64,000 nucleotides of DNA from Euwallacea fornicatus (lineage: Eukaryota; Arthropoda; Insecta; Coleoptera; Curculionidae), in the NCBI RefSeq assembly GCF_040115645.1, contig NC_089551.1, positions 1,674,001-1,738,000 of the forward strand, in the 5' to 3' direction. Numbering within the stretch: position 1 is the stretch's first letter; every line of letters starts with the position of its first letter. Under the pieces are notes generated by a model that was not told the DNA's origin, did not search any database, and worked only from the letters and a program-made list of their open reading frames with translations. Of this stretch, positions 34,807-47,068 are shown in pieces. The position numbers were made by a program, and so were the translations under genes.

Positions 34807-37042
34807 AAACTTTGATGCACTCTGAACTTAACCTTTAGGATTGTATATATTCAAAAACTGGTGAATATTCAGCGTCTCATTCAAACACTTCACTACGTAT
34901 GTATGAAGCAAATACTTGTTTATGATTTAGACAAAAATTTATCGCTTTAATTGATTAAACAACTATGTAAAAGTTCATAATAATTTGGGATTGCACACTT
35001 TCAATTCAACATGACATAACCTCAATTTTACTCTCAACCTTCCAACATATGTATTGTTGCCGTAGTTCGAAACAGTCGAGTATTTCAAGAAAACATTATT
35101 TGCAACATTATATAACTCAATGAGAGTAAATACCCACTGAGTTATAAAATCTAGAAACAATAATCATAAGCATTTTTACTGCTAATTAAACTTTTTTTGT
35201 ATAATGTCCCCTTCGTGAAGCATATAAAATATTTTAAACGAGGAACGTGGATATGAGACGATCCGCAATCCGGCAACAATGTTCAGAATTAAAATCAATA
35301 AGTGGCTTTTCCCTCGAACGTAGTTAGATGTCGCCACAAGGCTTCTTGATGGGCACCCGTTCCGAAAATATATGCGTTCCGAAATGAGCTCCATATGTTC
35401 TGCATGGCTCAAACTGTACCGTTTGAAAATTTGCATAGGAATGTGGAGGAATTGGGAACCTGCATAAAATTTTTGTTTTATCCCTAAAGAGCTCTAGTGA
35501 TTTATCAAACATATAATAGCGGTGCTTCCATTGACGCAAGCCCTGTTTTCACTCATAGAACTGTTCAAAGGGAAATACACCAATTAAGGGCTAAAATGAT
35601 GATCAAAGCCAACAAAACTCCCTTTCATAAAATTCAGACGCACCTGCTCTAAGAAATTGGCCCTATTCACCCTATAACGCGATAAATCCAGAGTTTCCTA
35701 TAAAAAATATATGAAACGCTTCAAAAGAAAATTCGCACATTTCGATTCCCCGAGGGCTCGCCTGTTTTCCAGACCCTTAGGAGGTTGTCTGCCGTTTTGG
35801 AAAGCGACTCCATCGCCTGAGGGACTCTCGTAATTGGCTAATTAAACTATAAATGGGGAAATATTTACCCGTTTACCGTATTGTTATTCTATAAATGATG
35901 GAGCATCCCCAAAAAAATGATTCTCGGCAGTTCATAAATCCGAGAAATTTATTTACCCGGGATAATGTTGCATTATGTGCCTCGAGGGGGCCATATTTTT
36001 CAATAGAGGAAGCTTGTAGTAAAAGCTTTAGGTGTTTTAGGAAGTCTTGTTTAATATTTTATCTTTGGTAGTATTAAGATTGATCTGACACGAGGCCTTA
36101 AGGGCCGGAATGTTCCAGTTGTTTTATGCGGGACTCCCCCATATTTACATCTTCATTTCCGGGTCCTTATTGCGAACTTAAAAAAGGTTAATTTGCCCCA
36201 TTCGATTGACAAATTTATGGCGGCAATTAAAAACAGAAATTCAAGTCATAACGCAGCTCGGTAAATTGGCTTTTTTCATTATTTTGTTTGTCGTTGGACC
36301 GTATTTTTCGTTTAATTCAGGGGAAATTTCTTTTGTACCCCGCCAAATGGAATTCTGCCTCCATTTCTGCACTGTAGTTCGGTTACGCTTTGTCAAACAC
36401 GAATTTGATAGCGGAATGATGAAAAAAAATCGGATTTTAGTGAGTTAGCATAAGCCGCACTCTCATTGTCAGTTGTGTGGTCTTTTAAAGGCTTCCGGTT
36501 AGTGTTTATTAGATAAGAAGCTAAAAATATACTCTCAGTAATGATACATCGTAATTAGGTATTATACAGTCACTTTTGAGTGCAGGGCAAAGATTGGTAT
36601 CGAAGTATCTCGAAGACAAACAGAGGAAAATCATTTTCCGCAATTGGAAGTTTAGAAAAGCACCACTAATTTCAAATTCTCACACAAATTTTGTCAGGAG
36701 ATCCAAAAATAGCGCTTTAACATTTCAAAACCGAACATCGCTGCCAATTCATCGGAGGATCTGTTTTTATTTATAACCACCCAACGGTCTCCGATAATCT
36801 TTGAATTCTTTTCAATGCCTAATAATACTCCTTTCTAAGTGAATTGGCTATCACCTCACGATATACTCAAAATATCGAAAAAATAGTATGACTAGGCAAC
36901 GCTGCTCGATTCTCTCAAGTCTACATCGTACGACTACACGCAGGCGGTACTCGTCGTTCTCATACTGTTGTCGAAGTCGCCGACTGTTATATTATACATT
37001 TTAGCATGTGAGTGATAAATGTGTTCAGTGTATTAAACGAAA
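34807..37042. other. Intergenic between RPUSD2 and the first TMEM272-like gene
   Basis: The two genes point away from each other here, so promoters of both are expected. A pair of short overlapping minus-strand open frames at 35182-35539 has no motif I can recognise. Nothing else is supported. Confidence 0.35.
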
Positions 37043-38026
37043 ATGTCTCAGGAGGTACCATCAGCAGCGCTCCCTCAGGACGTGCCTGCAAGACACGAGG
37101 AGGAAAACTGGGTTCAGAAAGTGAAAACCAAATGCCTGCGTAAGTACCTGTAGATGAAAATTTTGTACACATATATAAACAAATTGGCAAAACATGTTTC
37201 CACTGTCAAAATAAGTGATACTTGCATGTTTTTTTTTAACTCTCGATTGATTCGTTAAACTGTGAATTTATTATAGCACTTTTATCGGTAATTTGTGCAA
37301 TTTATTACGCAGTGATTCACCATGCAGTGATAATTAGATGTTTTCGAAATTTACGTAATAAATAATTGCATTGTTGACGACTTAAAAATGTTAATATACA
37401 AGCGATTTTAACGAGTTTACCCTCTTTTCCAGCTGGAATTAGAATAACCCTCCTGCTATCTCTAATCTTGTACTTATCCATGTTTGGAGTGGGCATTTGG
37501 GGAATGAAGAAATGCCCAGCGGAAGCCAACATTCCATTTTTTCTAATTGTTATTGGTACATTACACCTTAGATAAACATATTTTATTTCATTTAATAAGA
37601 CATATTTTTTCAGGGGGAGTTGGCATGCTCTCCAAATTTGTCAGCTCAATAGAGGCCGTCAGGAGCCGCGAACCAGTTAAACATGTTGAATCCTCGCTCT
37701 ACACTATAGAACTCGTCTTCATGTTATTGGGTAAACCATCTCCCATTTAAATCACGAGTATAAACTGTTCTTCAAATTATCCTGCAGGCTCTTTTTGGGT
37801 GTTCAAAGAGTACAAGCCAAACTACAACCCTGGAGGATCTGATTACTGCAATAAGACCGTCTACATGTTTGCCTTCGTCTACCTTGTAGTCATCTGTGCC
37901 ACACTTTGCGTCCTAATGACCTCCTATTGCTGCTTTATTGGTTGTTTCTTTTTTGTGGCACGAACGGGTACAACTGATGTCGATCCGGAGGCACCTTCAA
38001 GACCTCTTCATACCGAAGATCAATAA
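37043..38026 (+). CDS. TMEM272-like four-pass membrane protein, copy A
   Basis: A small membrane protein of unknown function. Exons: 37043-37139, 37433-37555, 37614-37730, 37788-38026, all joined in phase 1, giving 191 residues. After a polar N-terminus (residues 1-33) come hydrophobic segments at about 36-56 (ITLLLSLILYLSMFGVGIWG), 68-82, 103-117 and 142-168 (YMFAFVYLVVICATLCVLMT and onward). A conserved EYKPNYNP..YCNKTVY motif with a possible N-glycosylation site lies before the last segment. The C-terminal tail is short and polar. AATAAA overlaps the stop codon at 38022-38027. The resemblance to insect proteins annotated transmembrane protein 272-like is from memory. The next gene is a tandem paralogue. 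Confidence 0.8.
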
Positions 38027-38803
38027 ATTGATATTATATTATATTATTTGTACATTTTATAAGTATTAAAGAATTTTCTTATTAATGCGTTTTAATCGTG
38101 TTTTATTGGCTCATTTGTGGAGGAGATGTGTGCCAACCTGAAGATGAAGTAGTCGGTATTGGTTCTTTGCTATTAGTAGGAACCAGTAATGAGTATCTAA
38201 AGGAAAGGTGCCATCAAAGACAAATTAATGCGAATTATTGTCAGCCAGTTTCTGGACAGCTTGGTGAATGTGATTTCCACCAAAAGGTAAAGCGTAGACA
38301 CCTTTCCTTTGACTTCTGCCACCATCTAGTAATAAAAAATCGAACCAACAAATCTTTCTTGACATAATGGTGGTCTAACTTTAATGGAGTCTACAGAGTC
38401 TCTCAGCTTTCTTTCCATTGATATTTCCCTAACTTTAAATGCAAAACTCTAACAATAGATAAATCCGTATTAAATTACACACATAACGGCCAAAAATCTA
38501 TTCTTCAATTTTCAGTCAAAAAGCTGTGAAAATGACAAAAACGACCCCGCCTTAGAAGCTTAAGCTTGCTAAAGTTTCACTAAATCTTACTTTGTGCCCC
38601 CTCGCTGAGGTCTACAGTCCCATTTGTGCTTAATAGACGTTATAAATCGAAAATTTCACACCGAACCTCATCTATCGATCCAGAATATGCTTTTTGGTGG
38701 CACCTACGTGCAATGGAGATTTGCCAGCCAAACGAATTAATCTATAAATACTACGAACTGAAATTCGGTCAGGTTAAAATTGAGTTCTATAGTGGACGCG
38801 GTC
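38027..38803. other. Spacer between the tandem membrane-protein genes
   Basis: About 780 bases with no supported exon or duplicate fragment. It probably carries the promoter of copy B. Confidence 0.4.
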
Positions 38804-39494
38804 ATGTCCGAAACTGCTACAAAAACGACCGTCGACGTGGAAAAGCTGGACGAGACAAAAAGCAACAACAACAACCACTTTTTCGACGAGAAAGTTAAAG
38901 TGAGGGCGCCTCGTAAGTTTTCCCAATTTCCTTTTTGATGGCGAGTCACGTTTTCACTGTCCTTCCAGCTGGCATCAATGGATCTTTAGTGGTACTCTAC
39001 GCCCTGTTTTTCACGGCGTTCACCATAGGATGCATCAACATTAACAAGTGTCCTCTGAACAGGCTTATTCCTATCTATCTCATCGTTGCTGGTAAGCCTT
39101 ACTGTCGAAGTGTGGATGATTCCTAGGTACATGTCATTACAGGGGGCTTGGGAGGTTTAACGAAGTTCTTATACAAATACCACGAAAATAATTTTGTCCT
39201 CTGGATCGTCACCCTTTTGGTAACAGTTGACTTGGTGTGGCATGGATTAGGTGAATACCAATGTGTCTGTAAAGTGACGGCTTCAGAATGCATTTTCCAG
39301 GTTCTTATGTCGTCTACAAAGAGTACCAGCCCAGCTACAACTCGTCTCATCCCTACTACTGCAATAGAACAGTCTATTTGGCGGCTTTTTGGACCCTGAC
39401 CATCGAATACACCCTTTTAGCCATGTTTATTTTACTGTCCTGCTGTTACATGATTATGAGAAGGGATTTTAGGACTGAAAGCGGCACCAAGTAG
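38804..39494 (+). CDS. TMEM272-like four-pass membrane protein, copy B
   Basis: Tandem paralogue of the preceding gene. Exons: 38804-38912, 38969-39091, 39143-39250, 39301-39494. All junctions are phase 1, exon 2 has the same 123-nt length as in copy A, and the product is 177 residues. The N-terminus is polar, with a run of Asn. Hydrophobic segments are INGSLVVLYALFFTAFTIGC, the LIPIYLIVAGG region, FVLWIVTLLVTVDLVWHGL and YTLLAMFILLSCCYMI. The signature EYQPSYNSSHPYYCNRTVY matches the copy A motif position for position. Overall sequence has diverged strongly, so the duplication is old. Function is unknown. Confidence 0.8.
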
Positions 39495-42458
39495 GCCTTT
39501 GTTTTTATTAATATTTCAACGCAGTAAGGGTGGCTTTTCCACTCTACGCCTCCCTGGAGAGGGAAGTTTTTGTGCGTATGATAACAAGCAAATTGATCAC
39601 TTAATCACAAAAAAGGCATTCTGACAAATTGGCGGGTGAAGCGAGAATGAAAACTACAGCTGTCGAATCGGTCTTGCTTCGGGGGCTGTAATAACGTTTT
39701 CGATTTTATTAAGGCCTGAACACAAAAAAGCTTTTTCCACCCCTAAAAATCTAATTATGATACGTAGCGAGCGCAGTTCTAAAAAGCGAACCGCCATTTT
39801 TGCGCTGAATGTAAGATTCGACTTGACAGCGGGGCTCTAGAAGTTTATTTTTTGTTGGAAAAAAAGTTTAGGGGTGTTGAATAGGTTCGGAGCAACCCTT
39901 TTTTGTTTGTTTCTCGCACTGAAATGGGCTGGTAATGTCGCAGAAGATATTTCGTCCTTTGTAGTTTCCCTTTTCGGATGGTTTAAGGACCTTTTGATTA
40001 GCCCAAGAACGGTGCTGAGTGTGGACATTCTTTCGAAGTATGTAATTAAAATTAAAGGGGTTGTTTTATAAAGCTCTAGAAAACGCATCGTGTTATTTTC
40101 CCTTAGCTTAATGGAGTTTCCCTTACTAGTTTTATTGCAGCGGAGGATACGAAGGAATGCACGTAATTTCTTTAAATTCAGGAAAATTGCGCGTAAACGC
40201 GGCAACGTCGGACGTATGCTAAATATTGTGTTGGTCCCCGGATTTACACGTCAAGATTAGTTCAAATGAAAGAACATCAGTTTGCTAAAAGTATCTGCGT
40301 TGACTGGACCAAAAAAGGGCGCTTAAAAAGTTTCATTTTCATTTCATTTCATTTTTGCGAGAACTCTTTGGCACATTTCACATTATGAGCCACGACAACT
40401 CGGGAATTTGTGGGGCAATTACCTGGAAAAGTAGCTCCAATTAATCATCTCAATAAGCTGTTCAGATCTCATAAACTGCCTCGCACAGTCTCTTTGTCTC
40501 TGAGATACCGGGCCACTTTGCTACCGGTGTATTTTCATCATTCTAAAAGTGTTTCCTTAAACCACATTTCCATGCAACTTCCTAGAACAACTGGAAAATT
40601 GAAAATTGTTCTCATTTTTCCACGAAAGGCCGCAATATATTAGGGTCGCTATGACGTGCCTTTGTGCACAATTGGCGCAAAATGTAAGAGGTACGAAGTC
40701 ATGGCGACGTCATTTCCTTCGATTCGGCCGCCATGGATTAGTGTCTCATTATCCGAAAATGTGGGTGGAAATTCAAAATTGAGAGAAACAGGGCCAGATT
40801 TTTAAGGTCGCTCCATGCAGGGTTCCTGGCATTCGAGCGGGCCCTCCGGTGTCGAACAAAGTGATTTGGAACCCTCGTATGCGTGAAAAATTTAAATGAA
40901 TTTCTCCTAAATCAATATCAATATCGAAGCAAGAAAAGGCAAATGATTTATCACCGAATCAAACCGAGTGTGAAAAATTTACTCATCCCCGTGGATGATG
41001 ATTAGGAACGTTTCCATTAGTGCCTCGGCTGTTTCGTGCTATTTGTATGCATAAAAGTAAGCCTGCAAGAAGAACAAATGAGCTAAAACGAAAACGTGTT
41101 TCGTTAAATGAAAAGAAAACTTCCTGGGGGCGGAGGTTCGAGACTCCTTAAATATTAAAGCTGATTATAAAATGTAAAACGAACGAATAAAATTCCAGTT
41201 TTGATGGTGGAAACAATTTTGACGAATCGCCTCGACGATTCCAAGAACAAAAATTAGCAATCCAATTCATGGAAGCTGATTTCTGAATAAATTCCATATG
41301 GATTAGAAGCGAAGATTTATTGTTTGGTTTTAAATGGAAAGAAAACGTCCCCGAGGCGTCGCGTTCGGTATACGCCTCAATATTAAAACCGATTATAATA
41401 TGCAAAGCTGACAAATAAATGGAAAACATTTTAATGGAAGTCAGGAAAATATGCGCTCGCGTGTGCGATCCAGGTGCGAAATTACTATACTCATTCCACA
41501 GGGCCTGTCCCTGGATATATGCAAATAAATATTCTGGATAGGACGGCCGGAATGGGGCCCATTGTACGAGGCAGCTCGGAGTTTTATTAAAGCAGACGTC
41601 GTGCGTTTAATTTTCGTTTCATATGTTAGAAACACCGCCAATAAAAATTGGTTGTAATAGCACTTAGTTGACATAACATCTGGTGATGCGGATAACAGGA
41701 AAAGCAAACTACCCAATAAAAGCTTTCAATTAAGTTTTAATAAGGCTGAGCCGTCGGAGCCAAATCCATTACCCGGTCCGGATCCCCCGTGGAGTTTACG
41801 TTTGTTTTTGGAAAAACCCTAATATTAGATTTCCATTCGGAACTTGAAAGCCCGGCGCTTCCATAAGCGCGGCCCCAACATCAAGTTCGATCGAATGAAC
41901 TAATCCCCCAAGGTTCCATATAACTAAAGGAGAATTTTTTGCCATTTAGGATAATCACGTGATTAATGTCGCTCCCGTTTACGGAATCGTTTAATTAAAT
42001 TAATCCGGCCATAATGCCGATCATTAGACCCATTAGTTGCATCGTCGATGCCGCTTTTTCAGCTTAACCGAACTGACAGCATGGAAAACGATCCTTTCCG
42101 CTTTCGGGCCGAGAACAAGAAGGGCGATAATGGGTAAAGACACCCGATACGGATTTCTTCTTTCCAACACTCCATGAGATATATCTCGCTCTCCCTACAG
42201 CATCCACGAAATGGATGACGCTCGCGAAAGCTCGAAGATATTTTCTGGTATTAACTATTTTTTATCTGTACGTATTCCAGGAGCTGTTGGATATGCGGGA
42301 TCAGTTGAATCGCGAAAGTTTCGATATCTTCGTATCGAGAGAGCGAGTAAAATGTGGAGATACTCATCGGAAATTTAAAACGAGGGGCCGTCCACGCACG
42401 GTTGGGCCTCGCGTACTTATCGACGTCGCCCCGTAACAAAAATAGCAATAAATCCTAC
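39495..42458. other. Intergenic upstream of the fucosidase gene
   Basis: No gene is supported. A partial tandem duplication with a period of about 228 bases lies at 41108-41430. An exon-like segment with a strong acceptor lies at 42281-42346 (see findings). Confidence 0.4.
41108..41430. repeat. Diverged tandem duplication, period about 228 bp
   Basis: GAAAAGAAAACTTCC..GATTATAAAATGTAAAACG..AATAAA at 41108-41195 recurs as GGAAAGAAAACGTCC..GATTATAATATGCAAAGC..AATAAA at 41336-41420. Only two partial copies are visible. Confidence 0.5.
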
Positions 42459-42522
42459 GATAACTGCTGTTATCTGTTTTAGAGTGTAAGTGACAAGAAC
42501 CAATTACCCATTATCAGTTATC
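42459..42522. promoter_or_regulatory. GATA-motif cluster upstream of the fucosidase gene
   Basis: Four GATAA/TTATC cores lie within 64 bases, at 42459-42463, 42470-42474, 42511-42515 and 42518-42522, ending 43 bases before the start codon. The first two form a perfect inverted pair, GATAAC-N4-GTTATC. A TCAGTT initiator-like sequence is at 42514-42519. GATA factors are known to drive many insect midgut and fat-body genes. Use at this gene is inferred. Confidence 0.4.
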
Positions 42523-42564
42523 AGAGAATAACAAAGCGGTGAGCATACAAAGAGCTTGTATATC

Positions 42565-44442
42565 ATGTATAAGTTGACTTTAGTTTTGTGGTGGTGTGCA
42601 ATCTTGGTACAGGGCAGCTACCAGCCCAACTGGGACAGCCTGGATACCAGGCCTTTGCCCCCCTGGTTCGGCGAAGCCAAGATAGGGATTTTCCTTCATT
42701 GGGGGGTATTTTCGGTGCCAAGTTTCCAGTCCGAGTGGTTTTGGGCCGATTGGAGAGGCAACAGTAAGTATCAGTTTACATTACAAATTATCTTACACAC
42801 TTGAGTGAATTACACGCTAACAATTTCTGACGCCACTTTGAAGTGCTCTAGTGGCGCCTTGAATCATATGGATTTTCCTCATACTTAGATGCTACCCGAA
42901 CATCGCAACTCGCTAAAAAGACCCCTCTTGATTGATTAATTTGTCAAGTAGAAATGCCAAATTTCGTTAGTTTTTTCGGTAATATCAACAATACAGAGGA
43001 ACTAAACATATTGATTTCTTGTCAAAATGGCGACCACGCTTCAAAAGCCTTTGACGAAACTGGACTTTTCGATTCTTTACATCTTACCTTTAGCGTCCGA
43101 TCTAATCAACCAATATATGGAATCCAACTATCCCCCTGGCTTCACCTACCAAGAATTCGCCAAAGACTTTACTGCGGAATTCTTTAACGCTACCCAGTGG
43201 GCAGAAATATTCGCCAGGGCCGGAGCGAGGTAAAAATCGCTCCCCAACAAAACTTTTATAACGGATTTCACTCAACAGATACGTAGTTCTCACTAGCAAA
43301 CACCATGAGGGCTTCACGATGTGGCCTTCGGAGTACTCTTTCAATTGGAATTCTAAGGATATTGGCCCTCACAGGGACGTTGTTGGTGAGTTCATGTTTC
43401 CCTCTAGTGAAGAACTGAATTGGCACAAATTTTTTTTTAGGGGAGCTTGGGGTTGAAATTAAGAACTTTGGATTGAAATTTGGTGTCTATCACTCTCTCT
43501 ATGAGTGGTTTAATCCAATGTATCTAGCAGATAAAAGGAACCACTTTGCAACTCAGGATTTCGTCGTAAACAAGATTATCCCGGAAATGAAAGAGCTGGT
43601 CTTGAACTACAAACCTTCAGTGATTTGGTCTGATGGAGACTGGGAAGCCAACGATACCTACTGGAAATCCACAGAGTTCCTGGCATGGTATGATAACTTC
43701 CATCCGATGCTCTAAAAAAACTGTTCAACAGGATAAACTCAGGTTATACAATGAAAGTCCAGTGAAAGACGAAGTGGTGGTCAACGACAGATGGGGGATA
43801 GGTATTCCGTGCCACCATGGAGACTTCATCAACTGTCAGGACCGTTACAATCCTGGGCAGCTCCAGAAAAAGAAATGGGAAAATGCCATGACTGTGGACA
43901 AACATTCGTGGGGTTTCAGGAGAAATGCCATATTATCAGATTATCTGACCCCTCTGGAGTTACTAACAGTGTTGGCGAGAACCATCAGCTGTGGGGGGAA
44001 TTTGCTCATCAACGTGGGGCCCTCAAAGGAGGGAATCATCAACCCTATCTTCGAAGAGCGGTTGTTGCAGCTTGGGGATTGGCTCGAAATCAATGGGGAG
44101 GGCATTTATGGCACTCAGCATTGGACTGCTCAGAACGACTCTGTTAATTCCAATGTTTGGTAGGTATGTGGTTTAAAGAGGTTTTGAGAGTTAGAGCATT
44201 ATTTTAGGTATACTCAAAAAGATAATTTTGTGTACGCAATAAGCCTGGAGTGGCCTCAAGATGGAAATATGGTTCTGGGGTCCGTTACCGATATCTTTAA
44301 AAACGCTGATACAGCTGTGAGTTTGTTGGGGAATTCGGGGAAGCTGAAGTGGACTTTGAGCTCCAATAAAGTGGAAATTCAGCTACCAGACAGAGTTACC
44401 GTGAAGAGCGAAACTGCCTGGGTGTTAAAGATCAAGACTTGA
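42565..44442 (+). CDS. Alpha-L-fucosidase, glycoside hydrolase family 29
   Basis: A secreted or lysosomal enzyme that removes terminal alpha-L-fucose from glycans. Exons: 42565-42763, 43094-43229, 43279-43385, 43441-43687, 43743-44159, 44208-44442, in frame to 446 residues, close to animal FUCA proteins. Residues 1-17 are a signal peptide (MYKLTLVLWWCAILVQG). Family landmarks in order are WFGEAKIGIFLHWGVFSVPS, YPPGFTYQEF, YVVLTSKHHEGFTMWPS, the presumed nucleophile Asp in VIWSDGDWE, LYNESPVKDEVVVNDRWG, GGNLLINVGPSKEG, and NGEGIYGTQHW followed by a beta-sandwich tail. Possible N-glycosylation sites include FNAT and NDT. The 55-nt intron at 43688-43742 explains the apparent stop near 43715. AATAAA overlaps the TGA stop (44442-44447). 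Confidence 0.95.
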
Positions 44443-44447
44443 ATAAA

Positions 44448-46230
44448 TTTTTCTCTCTGGGTGTTAATAGAAAATGTAGTTTCATTTCAAGCCCCCTGAT
44501 TTGATTACCTTCCCCGCATCCCCGACTCTAACTAAACCGTAATGGGCCTTGATTTTATTTCTTCGCCATCGCCGATACACAGGAGCCAACAAATCCCTTT
44601 GTAATTTCCGTAATAGAATCGCCCAAGAAAATATATTTCGGCCAATAACGGACGACCCTAATGAGGTCGGAAGGGGTATTTCCCTTTCGCTAATTAAATA
44701 AGGAAAGAATAGCGTCTCGAGGGAATTTGTTCGGGAGTAATTCCGGTCCTGCCTCAAAGTCCCGGTCACGTTTGGCTTTAATTCTGCTTTGTTGTAGAAC
44801 TCGCAGAAAACTGTTTGCTACGTCTCGTGTGTTTCGTTAACTGTGAGTGATGATGGGGAGACCTAAAAAGGGAATAAGCAATTTGATTGCCAGAGACCTC
44901 AAAAGTAGTTCTCGCAGGAAATCATTGCCAAGAATTTCCATTTAGATTCGAAGTTGGAATTTATTTATATGAATATGGACGCTCGTCAGGACCCTTATTC
45001 CGTGCCTCCACGCTCGCCAAGTTGCAATGTATTTTCCTATTTTCGGATTTTTCAAATGGACCACTCTGTATATTTTCGGATGTAAACAAACTGCATTTTG
45101 TATTTCACGGGTCTCTATATCTATCATCAAAATGAATTACTGGAACCTACTAAAACCATTTATTTTTCAAAATCTTCTAATGGACCAACTCTCCTTCACC
45201 ATAATATCAAGAATTTCGGACAATAATTCTTTGATATTGTAGACAGTTTGGTGAAGAATCTTTTCCTTATTATCATAACATCAACCACATATATATTAAA
45301 TGTATATAAAAAAAATAAGGAAACAATAAATTAAACACAATGTGCCTCGGAAACGAAGCGATTTAGGACCTAACTATTCGATCTAAATTTTGCTTTCATG
45401 AGCTCTACATCCCCTGAAATTTTTTCCGGTATATTTAGGAAACGTCCTGTATGTGTCGGAGTTGCAGCGCGCGTTTCTCTCATTTTCTTTTTACCTCAAT
45501 GGACAGTATGCCTCTTCCGCAAAACAAAGAAAGGTGAAAGGACTGGCAAAGCGAATCACGATTTATCTGCGAGATCAGCGTGAGGCTGAGTTTGAGTTAG
45601 TGCACAAAGACCACATAAACCACGACCGTTAAGTTAATTGATACATTACCATTAACCGGAGAGAATCCGGGTTTTTAGGGAAGAAGATACGATGCGACAA
45701 TGGCTAATGCGAGGCCATAAACCGGGAATTTAAGATTATTAATAGAGGTCGTATTTCTTGCCGCCGATCAGATATTACGACCCCGCAAATGTCTAAATAT
45801 GTCTGTTGTAAATGATTATAAAGTGCGGCTCATATACAGGTGAGTTATGAGCGCGGATCTGAAAGTTGGTATCAACAGCAACGACAAGTGATGCAATAAA
45901 TAATACACTCGTGTATAAAGCAACTTTATATCCGGCTAATACCGGGGCGAGGCGAATAAAGAGTAAAAGCAACAGCGAACGAAACTATTAAGCTCGGCTC
46001 GGAGTTTATTATCCAAGATTCCACGTGCGAGCTCCGGTGAAGAAAGTTTCAATCGAGTTGAAAGTTGAAATATTCATTTTGAAGTTGACGACTTCGAGAG
46101 AAAGACGAGATAAGAAAGCTAATATCTCCGCCAGGTGGTTTAGTAAATTAACTAAGTTGGTTAAAAAGGGTGCCTTCATCAACTTTCTCGTACTCACCTC
46201 CGACAAAAGCACTTCAGATAGCAGACTCAC
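44448..46230. other. Intergenic or intronic, no gene seen
   Basis: No supported coding sequence. AT-rich, with no element whose ends could be defined. Confidence 0.35.
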
Positions 46231-46320
46231 CTTCTTGAGATCCTTGTTCGGCTCCCCATCGTCAGCTTTCCGCTTTTCCGTGCCGATGAGCTTGCTCTTG
46301 TCCTTCTCGCTCACGCACAC
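46231..46320 (-). CDS. Candidate internal exon, gene unknown (minus strand)
   Basis: Exactly 30 codons between a strong acceptor (TTTTTTCCTGACTGTTACAG|GTGTGCGTG) and a consensus donor (AAG|GTGAGT). The reading begins VCVSEKDKSKLIGTEKRKAD and is rich in Lys, Asp and Glu. Entry and exit phases are both 0, so it could be a skippable cassette. It would join in frame to the candidate first exon at 61635-61694 if both belong to one minus-strand gene. No family is recognised. Confidence 0.45.
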
Positions 46321-47016
46321 CTGTAACAGTCAGGAAAAAATGGCTTAACATCCCCGCTAATAAAACTTTAGCGATAGCAGGAAACTTTTCCAATATGTAT
46401 TTAAACCGAAGAGGGTCATAAAATAGTCAATAAGCTCTAGGCTTTCGGAAACTCATTCCAACTTCTATTTGTTTATACGTTATGTAGGAGCAGCTCGGAT
46501 TACCATCGTGTCCTACTGGAGAATAAGTTTCCTCGCTGGTGTCACAATGAATAGCGGCCCTTAAAGTTTAAAGGGTTGGGAGCCGGTTTTAACATTTCAG
46601 TTCTATTAATAATTCCCCGTTAATTATTGCAGCTTAACGTCAACGAGCGACGATTAGAACTGAAACTGGAAACTTCCCCAACAATTTTCGAAGAAGCTGT
46701 AGTAAACCTGAGGCAGTATACGGGCAAAAATATCCGTTTAATAGTTCCCTAGGGAGCGGGTGCAGTCGCTTCCATACGAAAATCATTACCCGGAGAGTGA
46801 ACGCGACTTTCCTGAACTTGGCATTCGATTTGCTATCAATGTCGGGAGGAGACCGCTGCTTTAAAAATGCTATTTCTACCTCCGAATAAGGCGACGCGAC
46901 TCCCTTCCAAATCAGTTCTCCACACACCCAACGAGCCGCAGGAGGAACTGGCGAAGCCCAAAACTTGGCCACGATCAGGAAACCGACTTGAAAATCCGCG
47001 AATTTCGACAACAAAA

Positions 47017-47068
47017 ATGAACGCCGGCAACGGCGCTTCCTTAACTCCTCAGGAGCTTAATGGCGAAG
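47017..47068 (+). CDS. Candidate first coding exon, gene unknown (plus strand)
   Basis: ACAAAAATG starts 17 codons (MNAGNGASLTPQELNGE) of GC-richer, codon-like sequence. It ends in phase 1 at AAG|GTAGAC. The phase fits the exon-like segment at 49865-49932. The donor is not ideal, and the frame can also be read through to a TAG at about 47104. No family is recognised. Confidence 0.25.

Noticed and set aside
35182..35539. Two overlapping minus-strand frames that might suggest a chemoreceptor or PH-domain remnant
   Set aside because: The resemblance was vague in both readings, with no diagnostic residues.
43688..43742. Apparent frameshift and stop in the fucosidase
   Set aside because: A 55-nt GT-AG intron restores the frame exactly and gives the conserved LYNESPVKD segment, so the gene is intact.
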